Of a stretch of DNA of 64,000 nt, positions 56,699 to 64,000 are shown piece after piece. Numbering within the stretch: the first letter of the stretch is position 1; every line of letters begins with the position of its first letter. Both the position numbers and the translations under genes were made by a program. Source of the stretch: Cohnella lupini (GTDB lineage: Bacteria; Bacillota; Bacilli; Paenibacillales; Paenibacillaceae). The notes under the pieces are model-generated. The model was not told where the DNA came from. It searched no databases and saw only the letters and a list, made by a program, of their open reading frames with translations. Where the stretch lies: positions 62,001-126,000 of the forward strand of contig NZ_QRDY01000004.1 in assembly GCF_003386205.1 (NCBI RefSeq), in the 5' to 3' direction.

Positions 56699-57493
56699 TC
56701 AACCCCCCTGCACGAACAACCGACGTCTCGCTGCTCGCCATACGAGCGCGATCGGCACGATCAGAACGGCCGTCCATATCACTTGAATAAGCAAGGCATC
56801 CCAGATGTCCCCGCCTTGAATACGGCCAGTGAACACGGAACCAGGCAAATAAGTGATCGCTTGGAACGGTAGCCAATTCATAATAGATATCGCCCACCCC
56901 GGGAAGAAGGCGATCGGCAATACGACACCGGATAGCAAATCTACCATGATTCTTTTCATCATCATGACGCCTTGGTTGTTCTCGAAGAAAAACGCGCTCA
57001 AGCCCGTCAATATGTTGAGCTGCGAGTTAATCAGGAAGCTGAACCAAATCATGATGAAGAAGACGATCCATTGCGTAGGGTCGGTCGGCAGCTCGATCGG
57101 AAAAATAAACGAAACGATGATCATCCCCGGCACCATAAAAAGCCCTAAGCGGAACAAACCTTCTCCGAAACCCTGCATCATTTTCACGAATAGGTACGAA
57201 TAGGGACGAATGATCTGGATCGCAACGCTCCCGTCCACGATTTCCGTGGAAATTTCGCGATCTAAGTTATTAAAGTAAAAGGCTCTCGCCATCCACGAAA
57301 CTGCCACGTAAGTCGACATCTGGATGACCGTAAAGCCTTGCAGCGTCTCGGCGTCTCCGTAGATAGCCTTCCACAAGAAATAATAAGCACCGATATTAAT
57401 GGCGTAAATAATGATGCCGCTATAATAATTAACCCGGTAAGCAAGCATCATGAGGAACCTAATCCGTACGAAATCCAAATACATGCTTGTCAT
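56699..57493 (-). CDS. ABC-2 type transporter permease (DUF990 family)
   Basis: 264 residues with six predicted membrane segments and REISTEIVDGSVAIQIIRPYSY, the DUF990 counterpart of the other permease. Its start overlaps the ATPase stop as ATGA and the second permease follows after 4 bp, so the two probably form a heterodimeric channel. Confidence 0.88.
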   Translation of the reverse strand: MTSMYLDFVRIRFLMMLAYRVNYYSGIIIYAINIGAYYFLWKAIYGDAETLQGFTVIQMSTYVAVSWMARAFYFNNLDREISTEIVDGSVAIQIIRPYSYLFVKMMQGFGEGLFRLGLFMVPGMIIVSFIFPIELPTDPTQWIVFFIMIWFSFLINSQLNILTGLSAFFFENNQGVMMMKRIMVDLLSGVVLPIAFFPGWAISIMNWLPFQAITYLPGSVFTGRIQGGDIWDALLIQVIWTAVLIVPIALVWRAARRRLFVQGG

Positions 57494-58578
57494 GATTCAC
57501 CGGCTCCCGCCTTGACCGGCTCTTTCTCGGCCGCATCCTCGACGTTCGGCGCGGTTAACGCGGATAGGTCCCGGGGGGCTTCCGCGCTGCCCGATTGGTA
57601 GATTTCGCGGACGATCTCGTCCGTGTTCGTCTCGAATATCTTGATATCGCTAATGTCCTTCAAGCCGACTACCTTGGAGAGTACTTCCGACACGTTCATC
57701 TCGCGCGGAATCCAGACCTTGGCCGTCAAGTCGTTCTCAAGCGACCAACGTACGTCCAACCCGCTCGTCATCAAGCTAACCTCGTGTAACGTAACCGGAT
57801 CGGAAAATTGGAATTGAACCTCGCGGCCTTTGCCCCAACGCGTCTTAAGCTCCTCAAGTCCGCCGTCGTATATAATGCGTCCGTCATCCAACATAATAAC
57901 GCGAGAGCATAGCGCTTCAATATCCTGCAAATCGTGCGTCGTCAACAGAATCGTCGTTCCTTGCTCCCGGTTCAACCTTTTTAAGAACTCGCGGATTTCC
58001 GTCTTGACCACGATATCGAGACCGATCGTCGGCTCGTCCAAGAAAAGAATGGACGGATTATGCAATAGGGCCGCGACCAATTCGCAGCGCATCCGTTGAC
58101 CCAAGCTTAGCTTGCGGACCGGCCGATTCAGCAGATCTTGAAGCTGCAGCGTCTCGACCAGCTCGTCCAGCCTGCGGCGAAAGTCTTCTTCGCTTACCCG
58201 GTACACTTTGCGAAGCAAGCGGAACGATTCGATGACGCCGATGTCCCACCAAAGCTGGCTTCGTTGTCCGAAAACGACCCCGATTCCCTGCACGAATTTT
58301 TCTCGATCCTTGAAGGGAATATAACCGTTAACGACAAGCTTCCCGGAAGTCGGAACGAGGATGCCGGTCAGCATCTTGATCGTCGTCGATTTGCCCGCTC
58401 CGTTCTCCCCGATGTATCCGCAAATTTCGCCCTGCGGAATTTGAAAGCTGATATCTTTAACGGCTGCGACCTCGGTGTGCTCCCGCTTGAATAGATCCTT
58501 CAAGGCACCCTTGATACCTTCCCTATTCTTCTGCACCTTGAACTCTTTGCGCAGTTGATGTACGTCTATAGCTAACAT
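57490..58578 (-). CDS. ABC transporter ATP-binding protein
   Basis: 362 residues. Walker A GENGAGKST, signature LSLGQRMRCELVAALL, Walker B ILFLDEPTIGLD and H-loop TTHDLQDIE are intact. About 130 residues after the ATPase core form a C-terminal extension ending in Ala/Glu-rich sequence. It drives the two DUF990 permeases. Ribosome binding site AGGAGG before the ATG. Confidence 0.92.
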   Translation of the reverse strand: MLAIDVHQLRKEFKVQKNREGIKGALKDLFKREHTEVAAVKDISFQIPQGEICGYIGENGAGKSTTIKMLTGILVPTSGKLVVNGYIPFKDREKFVQGIGVVFGQRSQLWWDIGVIESFRLLRKVYRVSEEDFRRRLDELVETLQLQDLLNRPVRKLSLGQRMRCELVAALLHNPSILFLDEPTIGLDIVVKTEIREFLKRLNREQGTTILLTTHDLQDIEALCSRVIMLDDGRIIYDGGLEELKTRWGKGREVQFQFSDPVTLHEVSLMTSGLDVRWSLENDLTAKVWIPREMNVSEVLSKVVGLKDISDIKIFETNTDEIVREIYQSGSAEAPRDLSALTAPNVEDAAEKEPVKAGAGES

Positions 58579-58702
58579 ATGAACCTCCTGTATTCAAGTC
58601 GCGTTCACGGTTCGCGAGTTCGACGAAGTTCGTCAAACTTGCTTATTCCTGCGCTGAAACTTTATAATTTTATCATACAGCACCGGGAGAGGACATCTAT
58701 TC

Positions 58703-59716
58703 ATGCGTAAAAAGTGGAAATACACGCTCTTCAGCATCTTAAGCTTAATGGTAATCGTACTATTTTTCGTCGGCTGGAAGGTCTACGGCGTCAAAAACCA
58801 ACTTGACAGTATTCAGAAACCGAGAGAAGAATCCCGGTTCGGACATTTCGAGGAAAAGCCCGAGTACAAACCTCCGGAATGGGAGGGGTCGGAGCGCGTA
58901 AACGTGTTGTTAATGGGCGGAGACGAAAGAGGGTTGCGAAAAGGCGAAGTCGCCCGATCCGATTCCATGCTCGTCGCTTCCTTCGATCCGACCAGTAAAA
59001 AGATCCATCTCTTCTCCATTCTTCGAGATACTTACGTGGAGATCCCCGGCTTTAAGTCCAACCGCGCCAATGCGGCCATCACCCTGGGCGGTCCCGAATT
59101 GGCAATGAAGACGTTAGGCAATTTAACCGGTCTGGACATTCAGTATTATGTTTATGTTGATTTCCAAGGATTCATTAAGTTGGTGGATGCGATCGGCGGC
59201 GTCGATTTCTATGTCGAGAAGGACATGAAGTATTCCGATTCGGCGGACGACCACGTATACGATATCGATTTGAAAAAGGGCCAGCAGCATCTGGACGGAG
59301 ATAAAGCGCTGCAATACGTGAGGTTCAGACACGATAAGATGTCCGACTTTACGCGCACCGGACGTCAGCGCGATTTCTTGAAAGCCATCGCCTCCAAGTT
59401 AAAGTCGGGTTGGAACCTTATCAAGCTTCCCGAAATTCTGGGCAAGGTTACTCCTTATATGGAGTCCAATATGTCCTCCAACGATATGCTTAAGTTAGGC
59501 ACCTTGGGTTACAAGTCGCACCAAGCGGGCACGGCGCAGATCCCTCCGATGGAGCTCGTTACGGACGAGAACGTCGACGGATCCTCGGTGCTTGGCGTGC
59601 GGAGTCTCGATGCTCTCAAAGGCTTCGTTCAGGAAACTTTGAACCACGACGATAGCATCGTTCCGCCAACGTCCTCGCCATCGGCAAGCGGAGAAGCGAC
59701 CGGAGCCAAGGAATAA
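58703..59716 (+). CDS. LytR-CpsA-Psr (LCP) family cell wall ligase
   Basis: 337 residues. Membrane anchor at residues 8-28, then the extracytoplasmic LCP domain: [35 protein letters not shown] and the arginine cluster [14 protein letters not shown] that binds the polyprenyl pyrophosphate. Such proteins attach teichoic acids or other polymers to peptidoglycan. The C-terminus is Ser/Pro-rich. GGGAGAGG precedes the start. Confidence 0.93.
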   Translation: MRKKWKYTLFSILSLMVIVLFFVGWKVYGVKNQLDSIQKPREESRFGHFEEKPEYKPPEWEGSERVNVLLMGGDERGLRKGEVARSDSMLVASFDPTSKKIHLFSILRDTYVEIPGFKSNRANAAITLGGPELAMKTLGNLTGLDIQYYVYVDFQGFIKLVDAIGGVDFYVEKDMKYSDSADDHVYDIDLKKGQQHLDGDKALQYVRFRHDKMSDFTRTGRQRDFLKAIASKLKSGWNLIKLPEILGKVTPYMESNMSSNDMLKLGTLGYKSHQAGTAQIPPMELVTDENVDGSSVLGVRSLDALKGFVQETLNHDDSIVPPTSSPSASGEATGAKE

Positions 59717-59759
59717 GATAGTTCAGATTATGTTAGTTACGGCGGAGGCTCATTCATAC

Positions 59760-61073
59760 ATGCAAAGATCACGATCGTCAGAATTATACGAAGAAGCCCA
59801 GAAACACATCGTCGGCGGGGTGAACAGTCCTTCCCGCTCGTTCAAGGCGGTGGGCGGCGGCGCTCCCGTATTCATGGAAAAAGGCCAGGGCGCTTATTTC
59901 TGGGACGTCGACGGAAATCGGTACATCGATTATTTGGCCGCGTTCGGTCCCATCATTACCGGCCATGCCCACCCGAAAGTAACGGAAGCAATCGTTCAAG
60001 CGGCTCAGAACGGCACGTTGTATGGAACAGCGACGGAACATGAGATCAGGCTTGCTAAAGTACTCAAGGACGCGATTCCTTCGATGGACAAGGTAAGATT
60101 CGTCAATTCCGGCACGGAAGCGGTCATGACGACGATCCGGGTCGCCCGCGCTTTCACCGGGCGCAACAAAATCATTAAATTCGCCGGCTGTTATCACGGA
60201 CATGCCGACCTGGTATTGGTCGCCGCCGGTTCCGGGCCGTCGACCCTCGGCATTCCCGACAGCGCCGGCATTCCTCCGAGCATCGCGAGCGAAGTCATTA
60301 CCGTTCCGTTCAACGAGCTCGACGGCTTGCGCCTCGCTCTCGAACGGTGGGGCGACGAAATCGCCGCCGTCATGGTCGAACCGATCGTCGGCAATTTCGG
60401 CATGGTCATGCCGAAGCCCGGTTTTCTCGAAGGCTTGTGCCAAATGACCCGGGATGCCGGAGCGCTCGTCATCTACGACGAGGTCATCAGCGCGTTCCGG
60501 TTCCACCATGGCTCCGCGCAGACGTTCTCCGCATTCCCGGATCAGGATGCGATTCGCCCGGATCTGACCGCGCTCGGCAAGATCATCGGAGGCGGCTTGC
60601 CGATCGGCGCATACGGCGGGCGGGCCGACTTGATGGCGATGATCGCTCCGCTCGGACCGGCATACCAAGCCGGGACGATGGCCGGCAATCCGGCTTCCGT
60701 ATTGGCGGGGCTAGCTTGCTTGGATGTTCTGCGGGAGCCCGGCGTTTACGAACGAATGGAGACGCAAGCCATTCGACTGGTTAACGGCCTGCAAGCGTCG
60801 GCCGACCGTTACGGCGTTCCGCTGACGATCAATCGGATAGCCGGCGCCTTCTCGACCCACTTCTGCGGGCATCCCGTCACGAATTACGAGGAAGCCCAAG
60901 GCTCGGACGGCGAGCGTTTCGCGCGTTTTTTCCGCTTGATGCTCGATCGCGGCATCTACTTGGCCCCGTCCAAATACGAAGCCTGGTTCCTCACCACGGC
61001 GCACTCCGACGCGGATATCGAAGAAACGCTGGATGCAGCCGAGCTATCGTTCCGCGAGATGTCGAAGGACTGA
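59760..61073 (+). CDS. hemL: Glutamate-1-semialdehyde 2,1-aminomutase
   Basis: PLP enzyme producing 5-aminolevulinate for tetrapyrrole synthesis, 437 residues. [15 protein letters not shown] near the N-terminus, [20 protein letters not shown] and the PLP lysine in [19 protein letters not shown] are diagnostic. I place the start at 59760 after GGAGG; an in-frame ATG at 59730 precedes that site. The gene is 43 bp from the LCP gene. Firmicutes often carry a second paralogue outside the hem operon (GsaB type), which this isolated copy probably is. Confidence 0.93.
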   Translation: MQRSRSSELYEEAQKHIVGGVNSPSRSFKAVGGGAPVFMEKGQGAYFWDVDGNRYIDYLAAFGPIITGHAHPKVTEAIVQAAQNGTLYGTATEHEIRLAKVLKDAIPSMDKVRFVNSGTEAVMTTIRVARAFTGRNKIIKFAGCYHGHADLVLVAAGSGPSTLGIPDSAGIPPSIASEVITVPFNELDGLRLALERWGDEIAAVMVEPIVGNFGMVMPKPGFLEGLCQMTRDAGALVIYDEVISAFRFHHGSAQTFSAFPDQDAIRPDLTALGKIIGGGLPIGAYGGRADLMAMIAPLGPAYQAGTMAGNPASVLAGLACLDVLREPGVYERMETQAIRLVNGLQASADRYGVPLTINRIAGAFSTHFCGHPVTNYEEAQGSDGERFARFFRLMLDRGIYLAPSKYEAWFLTTAHSDADIEETLDAAELSFREMSKD

Positions 61074-61090
61074 TGGTTCTTCTAGATATC

Positions 61091-61230
61091 GAGCAGCCAA
61101 ATAACCGCGCCAGAAGCGGCTATTTCTCTGTTCTTGCCTTCGAGCAGCCGAATAACCGTGCCAGAAGCGGCTATTTCTCTGTTCTTGCCTTCGAGCAGCC
61201 GAATAACCGCGCCAGAAACGCCTATTTGCG
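61091..61230 (+). repeat. Tandem array 6, 51-bp unit, in the hemL 3' region
   Basis: Units begin GAGCAGCCRAATAACCG at 61091, 61142 and 61193: two full copies and a 38-bp partial. Each carries a 25-nt palindrome with arms AATAACCGC and GCGGCTATT. It starts 17 bp after the hemL stop and ends 10 bp before the terminator, so it is inside the hemL transcript. Confidence 0.9.
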
Positions 61231-61240
61231 AAGATCCGAA

Positions 61241-61275
61241 ACAGGGCAGCCCTCCATCGGGGCTGCCCTGTTTTA
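61241..61275 (+). terminator. Terminator between hemL and rpmG
   Basis: CAGGGCAGCCC and GGGGCTGCCCTG around TCCATC, followed by TTTTAC on the plus strand. On the minus strand the T run is weaker (TTTCGG), but it may also end the zinc operon. Confidence 0.85.
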
Positions 61276-61289
61276 CTTTCAATCGTTTG

Positions 61290-61439
61290 CTACCGAGTCT
61301 CCCGATGAATCGTGTATTTCTTAAGCCGCGGGCTGTATTTTCTTAATTCCAGCCGCGATGGATGCGTGCGCTTGTTCTTCGTGGTCGTATAGTTGCGATC
61401 GCCGCTTTCCGTGCATGCTAAAGTGATGATGACCCTCAT
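61290..61439 (-). CDS. rpmG: 50S ribosomal protein L33, zinc-independent paralogue
   Basis: 49 residues, beginning [19 protein letters not shown] and ending [11 protein letters not shown]. Only one cysteine is present, so the four-cysteine zinc ribbon of the C+ form is absent; this is the C- form. It follows the YciC-like GTPase gene by 37 bp on the same strand in a zinc-acquisition operon. Bacteria commonly place C- ribosomal paralogues under Zur control to free zinc when it is scarce (family knowledge). GGAGG lies upstream of the ATG. Confidence 0.95.
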   Translation of the reverse strand: MRVIITLACTESGDRNYTTTKNKRTHPSRLELRKYSPRLKKYTIHRETR

Positions 61440-61476
61440 GCCTTCACTCCTCCTTAAGGTTCAGGTGAACCGCTCG

Positions 61477-62700
61477 CTATTGTTGAAATTGCTCTTCCAT
61501 CTGCGTATCCATCCGGTTAGGAAAACCATCCGGCAGAACGCTCCAATCCGACGTCATTTCCTCGTCGGTCAATAAACAACCGTCCAGCTCCTCCGAAATC
61601 TCCCGGCGATTCATCTCTAAACCGATGAATACGACCTTATTGATACGGTCTCCATGCTCGGAGTGCCAGTATTCGGCGACCTTGGCGTCGTCTCGCAGGA
61701 TTTCCTCCCGCTCGTCTGGAGGCAAGCTAGCTACCCAGTATCCCGCCGGTCCGAATTGAATCGACGGACCCGCTTGGCTGAAGTTCTGCGCCATGTCGTT
61801 GCGAGACGCCAGCCATATCAAGCCTTTCGCGCGAACGATTTCCGCAGGCCATTCCCCCATCCAGCGCAGCAGCCTATCCGGATGGAACGGACGAACACGT
61901 TCGTAGACAAACGAAGATATGCCGTATTCCTCCGTTTCCGGAACGTGGTGCTCCTTCTCCATCTCCAGCATCCAACCGGCGGATTGGCTAGCTTCATCGA
62001 AATCGAACAACCCGGTATTCAGAATGTCGAATGGATTAATTTGCCCATAACTTGACCGAATAATCTTGGCGCGAGGCTGCAGACTCCGAAGTACCGTTTC
62101 CAGCTCTCCAAGCTCCTTTTCCTCAACTCTGTCGCATTTATTGAGAATGAGCACGTCGCAGAACTCGATCTGATCGATCAACAGATCGACTACCTCGCGT
62201 GTATCGCCTTCTCCGACTTCCTGTTTGCGGTCCATCAGCGTCTCGCCCGAAGCGTAATCGCTCCAGAATCGATAAGCGTCCACTACCGTCACCATGCAAT
62301 CCAATCTGCAGAACGCGGTCAGATCGATTCCATGCTCCTCGTCGATGTACGTAAACGTCTGAGCGACCGGAATCGGTTCTCCCACGCCCGTTGATTCGAT
62401 AAGCACGTAGTCGAACCTTTGCTCCTTGGCCAGTCTCTCCACTTCGCGCAGTAAATCTTCCCTAAGCGTGCAGCAAATACACCCGTTCGACATTTCCACG
62501 AGCTTTTCGTCCGTACGGGAAAGTCCCCCGCCGTCTTTGATCAGGTCTGCATCGATATTCACTTCGCTCAGGTCATTCACGATTACCGCGACCCGCATGC
62601 CTTCGCGATTGTTCAGCACATGGTTAAGTATCGTCGTCTTGCCTGCTCCCAAATACCCGCTCAACACGGTAACCGGCAGCAAATTATAATTGTTTGTCAT
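61477..62700 (-). CDS. CobW/YciC-family GTPase, putative zinc chaperone
   Basis: 407 residues of the G3E GTPase family. P-loop [15 protein letters not shown], the metal-binding GCICCTL motif, [10 protein letters not shown] and NKCD guanine-specificity motif. The C-terminal CobW_C domain follows. In B. subtilis YciC is a Zur-repressed zinc metallochaperone; the neighbours znuA and rpmG support that role here. Confidence 0.93.
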   Translation of the reverse strand: MTNNYNLLPVTVLSGYLGAGKTTILNHVLNNREGMRVAVIVNDLSEVNIDADLIKDGGGLSRTDEKLVEMSNGCICCTLREDLLREVERLAKEQRFDYVLIESTGVGEPIPVAQTFTYIDEEHGIDLTAFCRLDCMVTVVDAYRFWSDYASGETLMDRKQEVGEGDTREVVDLLIDQIEFCDVLILNKCDRVEEKELGELETVLRSLQPRAKIIRSSYGQINPFDILNTGLFDFDEASQSAGWMLEMEKEHHVPETEEYGISSFVYERVRPFHPDRLLRWMGEWPAEIVRAKGLIWLASRNDMAQNFSQAGPSIQFGPAGYWVASLPPDEREEILRDDAKVAEYWHSEHGDRINKVVFIGLEMNRREISEELDGCLLTDEEMTSDWSVLPDGFPNRMDTQMEEQFQQ

Positions 62701-62722
62701 GATCGGGATTCCTCATTTCCTT

Positions 62723-63670
62723 CTATTCATTCAGAGCTTTGACCAAACCTGCGAGATTGTTCTTCATAATTCCGATATAATCCAACTCTTTGCTGATATC
62801 TTCGTCCGTTAAGCCCTCGATAGGATTAAGCACGTCCGTCTTCGCACCGATTTCATCCGCGATCGTCTGGGCGATCTTAGGATCTACCAGCGTTTCGAAG
62901 AAAATGGTCTTTACATCGTGCTCTTTCGCGAACGCGACGACATCCGCCATCTCTTCAGGAGACGGCTCCTGCTCGGGAGACAGACCCGCGATCGGAACTT
63001 GCGTTAAACCGTAATCTCTTGCCAAATATCCGAATGCGGCGTGCTGAGTTATGAAGTCCTTATGCTTGACGCCTGCCAGGTCGCTCTTGAACTTCTCGTC
63101 CAGCGCTTGGAGCTTCTCGATATACGCATCCGCGTTTTTCTTGTAATCGTCTTCGTTGTCAGGATCGGCTTTCGCAAGCGCGGCTTCAATATGACGAACT
63201 TCCTGCTGTGCCAATGCAGGAGAGAGCCACACGTGCGGATCAAGAGAATGCTCTCCCTCTTGATGTCCCTCCTCTGCTTCGTGACCTTCCTCCTCGTGCT
63301 CCTCCGACCCTTCGATTAACTCGATGCCATCCGTCGCCATAACGTCTACACGATTGTCGTTTTTCGCGCTCTCCAGCGTTTTCTCCGCCCAGCTCTCGAC
63401 TAATCCGTTGTACACGAATACGTCCGCATTCTGAATGGACGCCACATCGGTAGGCGTAGGCTCCCAATCATGCGGCTCGGCACCGGACGGAATCAATCCC
63501 ACGACATCCGCATGATCTCCCGCTACTTGTTTCGTAAACTCTACCATCGGATAAAAAGAAGCCACTATCTTTAATTTGTCTCCACCCTCGTCGCTCCCGT
63601 TTCCGTTCCCGCATCCCGTTAACACCATAGCCGCGACAGCGGCCCCCACTAAACCTTTTGCCCATTTCAT
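62723..63670 (-). CDS. znuA: Zinc ABC transporter substrate-binding lipoprotein
   Basis: 315-residue metal-binding lipoprotein with lipobox VLTGC. Family A-I metal-site elements: His in GAEPHDWEPTP, LDPHVWLSP, and the distal ITQHAAFGYLA. A His/Glu-rich loop (EEHEEEGHEAEEGHQEGEH) precedes LDPHVW, as in zinc-specific ZnuA/AdcA proteins. It lies 22 bp upstream of the YciC-like gene and 44 bp after znuB. Confidence 0.95.
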   Translation of the reverse strand: MKWAKGLVGAAVAAMVLTGCGNGNGSDEGGDKLKIVASFYPMVEFTKQVAGDHADVVGLIPSGAEPHDWEPTPTDVASIQNADVFVYNGLVESWAEKTLESAKNDNRVDVMATDGIELIEGSEEHEEEGHEAEEGHQEGEHSLDPHVWLSPALAQQEVRHIEAALAKADPDNEDDYKKNADAYIEKLQALDEKFKSDLAGVKHKDFITQHAAFGYLARDYGLTQVPIAGLSPEQEPSPEEMADVVAFAKEHDVKTIFFETLVDPKIAQTIADEIGAKTDVLNPIEGLTDEDISKELDYIGIMKNNLAGLVKALNE

Positions 63671-63714
63671 CTTAAAGTTTCCTCCTAATTAAATATCGTT
63701 GCTGAAAGAATGCA

Positions 63715-64000
63715 TTAATGAATTACCGGCGGTTCCTGACTGATACCCGCATGCTCAAGCAGCTTGTTCTGCCCGCTGGCGCCAACCTTCCGTCTGAGCT
63801 TGCTATGTTGTTTTCTCCACTTAATTACGAGCTTCTTCACTCCGATGCCGGCAACCAGGAAAAGCAGTAAGGTTAGCGCGATCGTTCCCCCTGGCGGAGT
63901 GCTAAATTCATAAGAAGCCGTCAATCCGGAGAAAACGCCCGTTAATCCGATTAGCATCGCAAGCCATAATGCGGCAGTAAATCCTGGCGCCAAACGTATC
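63715..64000 (-). CDS. znuB: Zinc ABC transporter permease, C-terminal fragment (window edge)
   Basis: The last 94 residues of a metal ABC-3 permease run in from the right edge: a helix LAMLIGLTGVFSGL, then SYEFSTPPGGTIALTLLLFLVAG, the conserved end of ZnuB-type permeases, and a basic cytoplasmic tail. The rest of the gene, probably znuC and any Zur operator, lies beyond the window. Confidence 0.88.
   Translation of the reverse strand, partial: IRLAPGFTAALWLAMLIGLTGVFSGLTASYEFSTPPGGTIALTLLLFLVAGIGVKKLVIKWRKQHSKLRRKVGASGQNKLLEHAGISQEPPVIH

Noticed and set aside
59784-60668. 294-residue frame opposite hemL
   Set aside because: Antisense shadow of a well-conserved gene.
61073-61324. 83-residue repeat protein across array 6
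   Set aside because: It overlaps the hemL stop, the terminator and rpmG, and has no ribosome binding site of its own.
1-64000. tRNA, rRNA, insertion sequence or prophage
   Set aside because: No cloverleaf, transposase, integrase or terminal inverted repeats were noticed; gene order in the purine region follows Bacillus.

Overview
The window looks like a chromosomal segment of a Paenibacillaceae bacterium (Paenibacillus or Cohnella type). The reasons are the purEKBCSQLFMNHD gene order, guaA and pbuG upstream of it, yerB and yerC homologues downstream of it, LplB/LplC-type sugar permeases paired with YesMN-type two-component systems, and strong AGGAGG-type ribosome binding sites. I saw no rRNA, tRNA, insertion sequence, phage or CRISPR locus.

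Layout. 1-9.2 kb: a sugar-uptake locus. An ABC importer (minus) diverges from a response regulator and histidine kinase (plus), followed by a secreted GH97 alpha-glycosidase. 9.3-12.8 kb: an RlmD/TrmA-type rRNA methyltransferase, a diacylglycerol kinase and a CbiX/SirB-like chelatase (minus operon). 13.4-20.5 kb: a second sugar ABC importer in one minus-strand operon with its kinase and regulator, under a promoter overlapped by a CcpA-type cre site. 20.6-27.2 kb: yerC, a small basic protein, a DUF1861 protein, a Pit phosphate transporter with its DUF47 partner behind a PhoP-box-like array, yerB, and an alpha/beta hydrolase. 27.3-27.7 kb: two tiny membrane proteins. 27.7-42.5 kb: the complete de novo purine operon, preceded by a PurBox pair, a sigma-A promoter, a guanine riboswitch and its terminator. 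42.7-48.5 kb: a 1926-residue protein with about 18 carboxypeptidase-regulatory-like repeats and no export signal. 48.6-54.9 kb: pbuG with its own PurBox pair and riboswitch, guaA, an Fsr-like efflux protein, a GntR/FadR regulator and a Bcp peroxiredoxin. 55-58.6 kb: a nuclease-like/winged-helix protein and a DUF990-type ABC-2 exporter. 58.7-61.1 kb: an LCP protein and hemL. 61.3 kb to the right edge: a zinc-starvation operon (znuB-znuA-YciC-like GTPase-Zn-free L33).

The purine genes work together. IMP synthesis (pur operon), GMP synthesis (guaA) and base import (pbuG) lie side by side. Both the pur operon and pbuG carry a repressor operator pair plus a transcription-terminating guanine riboswitch.

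The most unusual feature is not a gene. Six separate intergenic tandem arrays, each with its own unit sequence, all have a unit of 50-52 bp, and most carry an internal palindrome. Three of them share a 25-nt palindromic core of the same layout. Two of the six flank purC inside the purine operon, one fills the gap between convergent genes up to and including a stop codon, and one lies in the hemL 3' untranslated region. A separate dispersed element occurs three times and brackets one of the arrays. I do not recognise this as a described element class.
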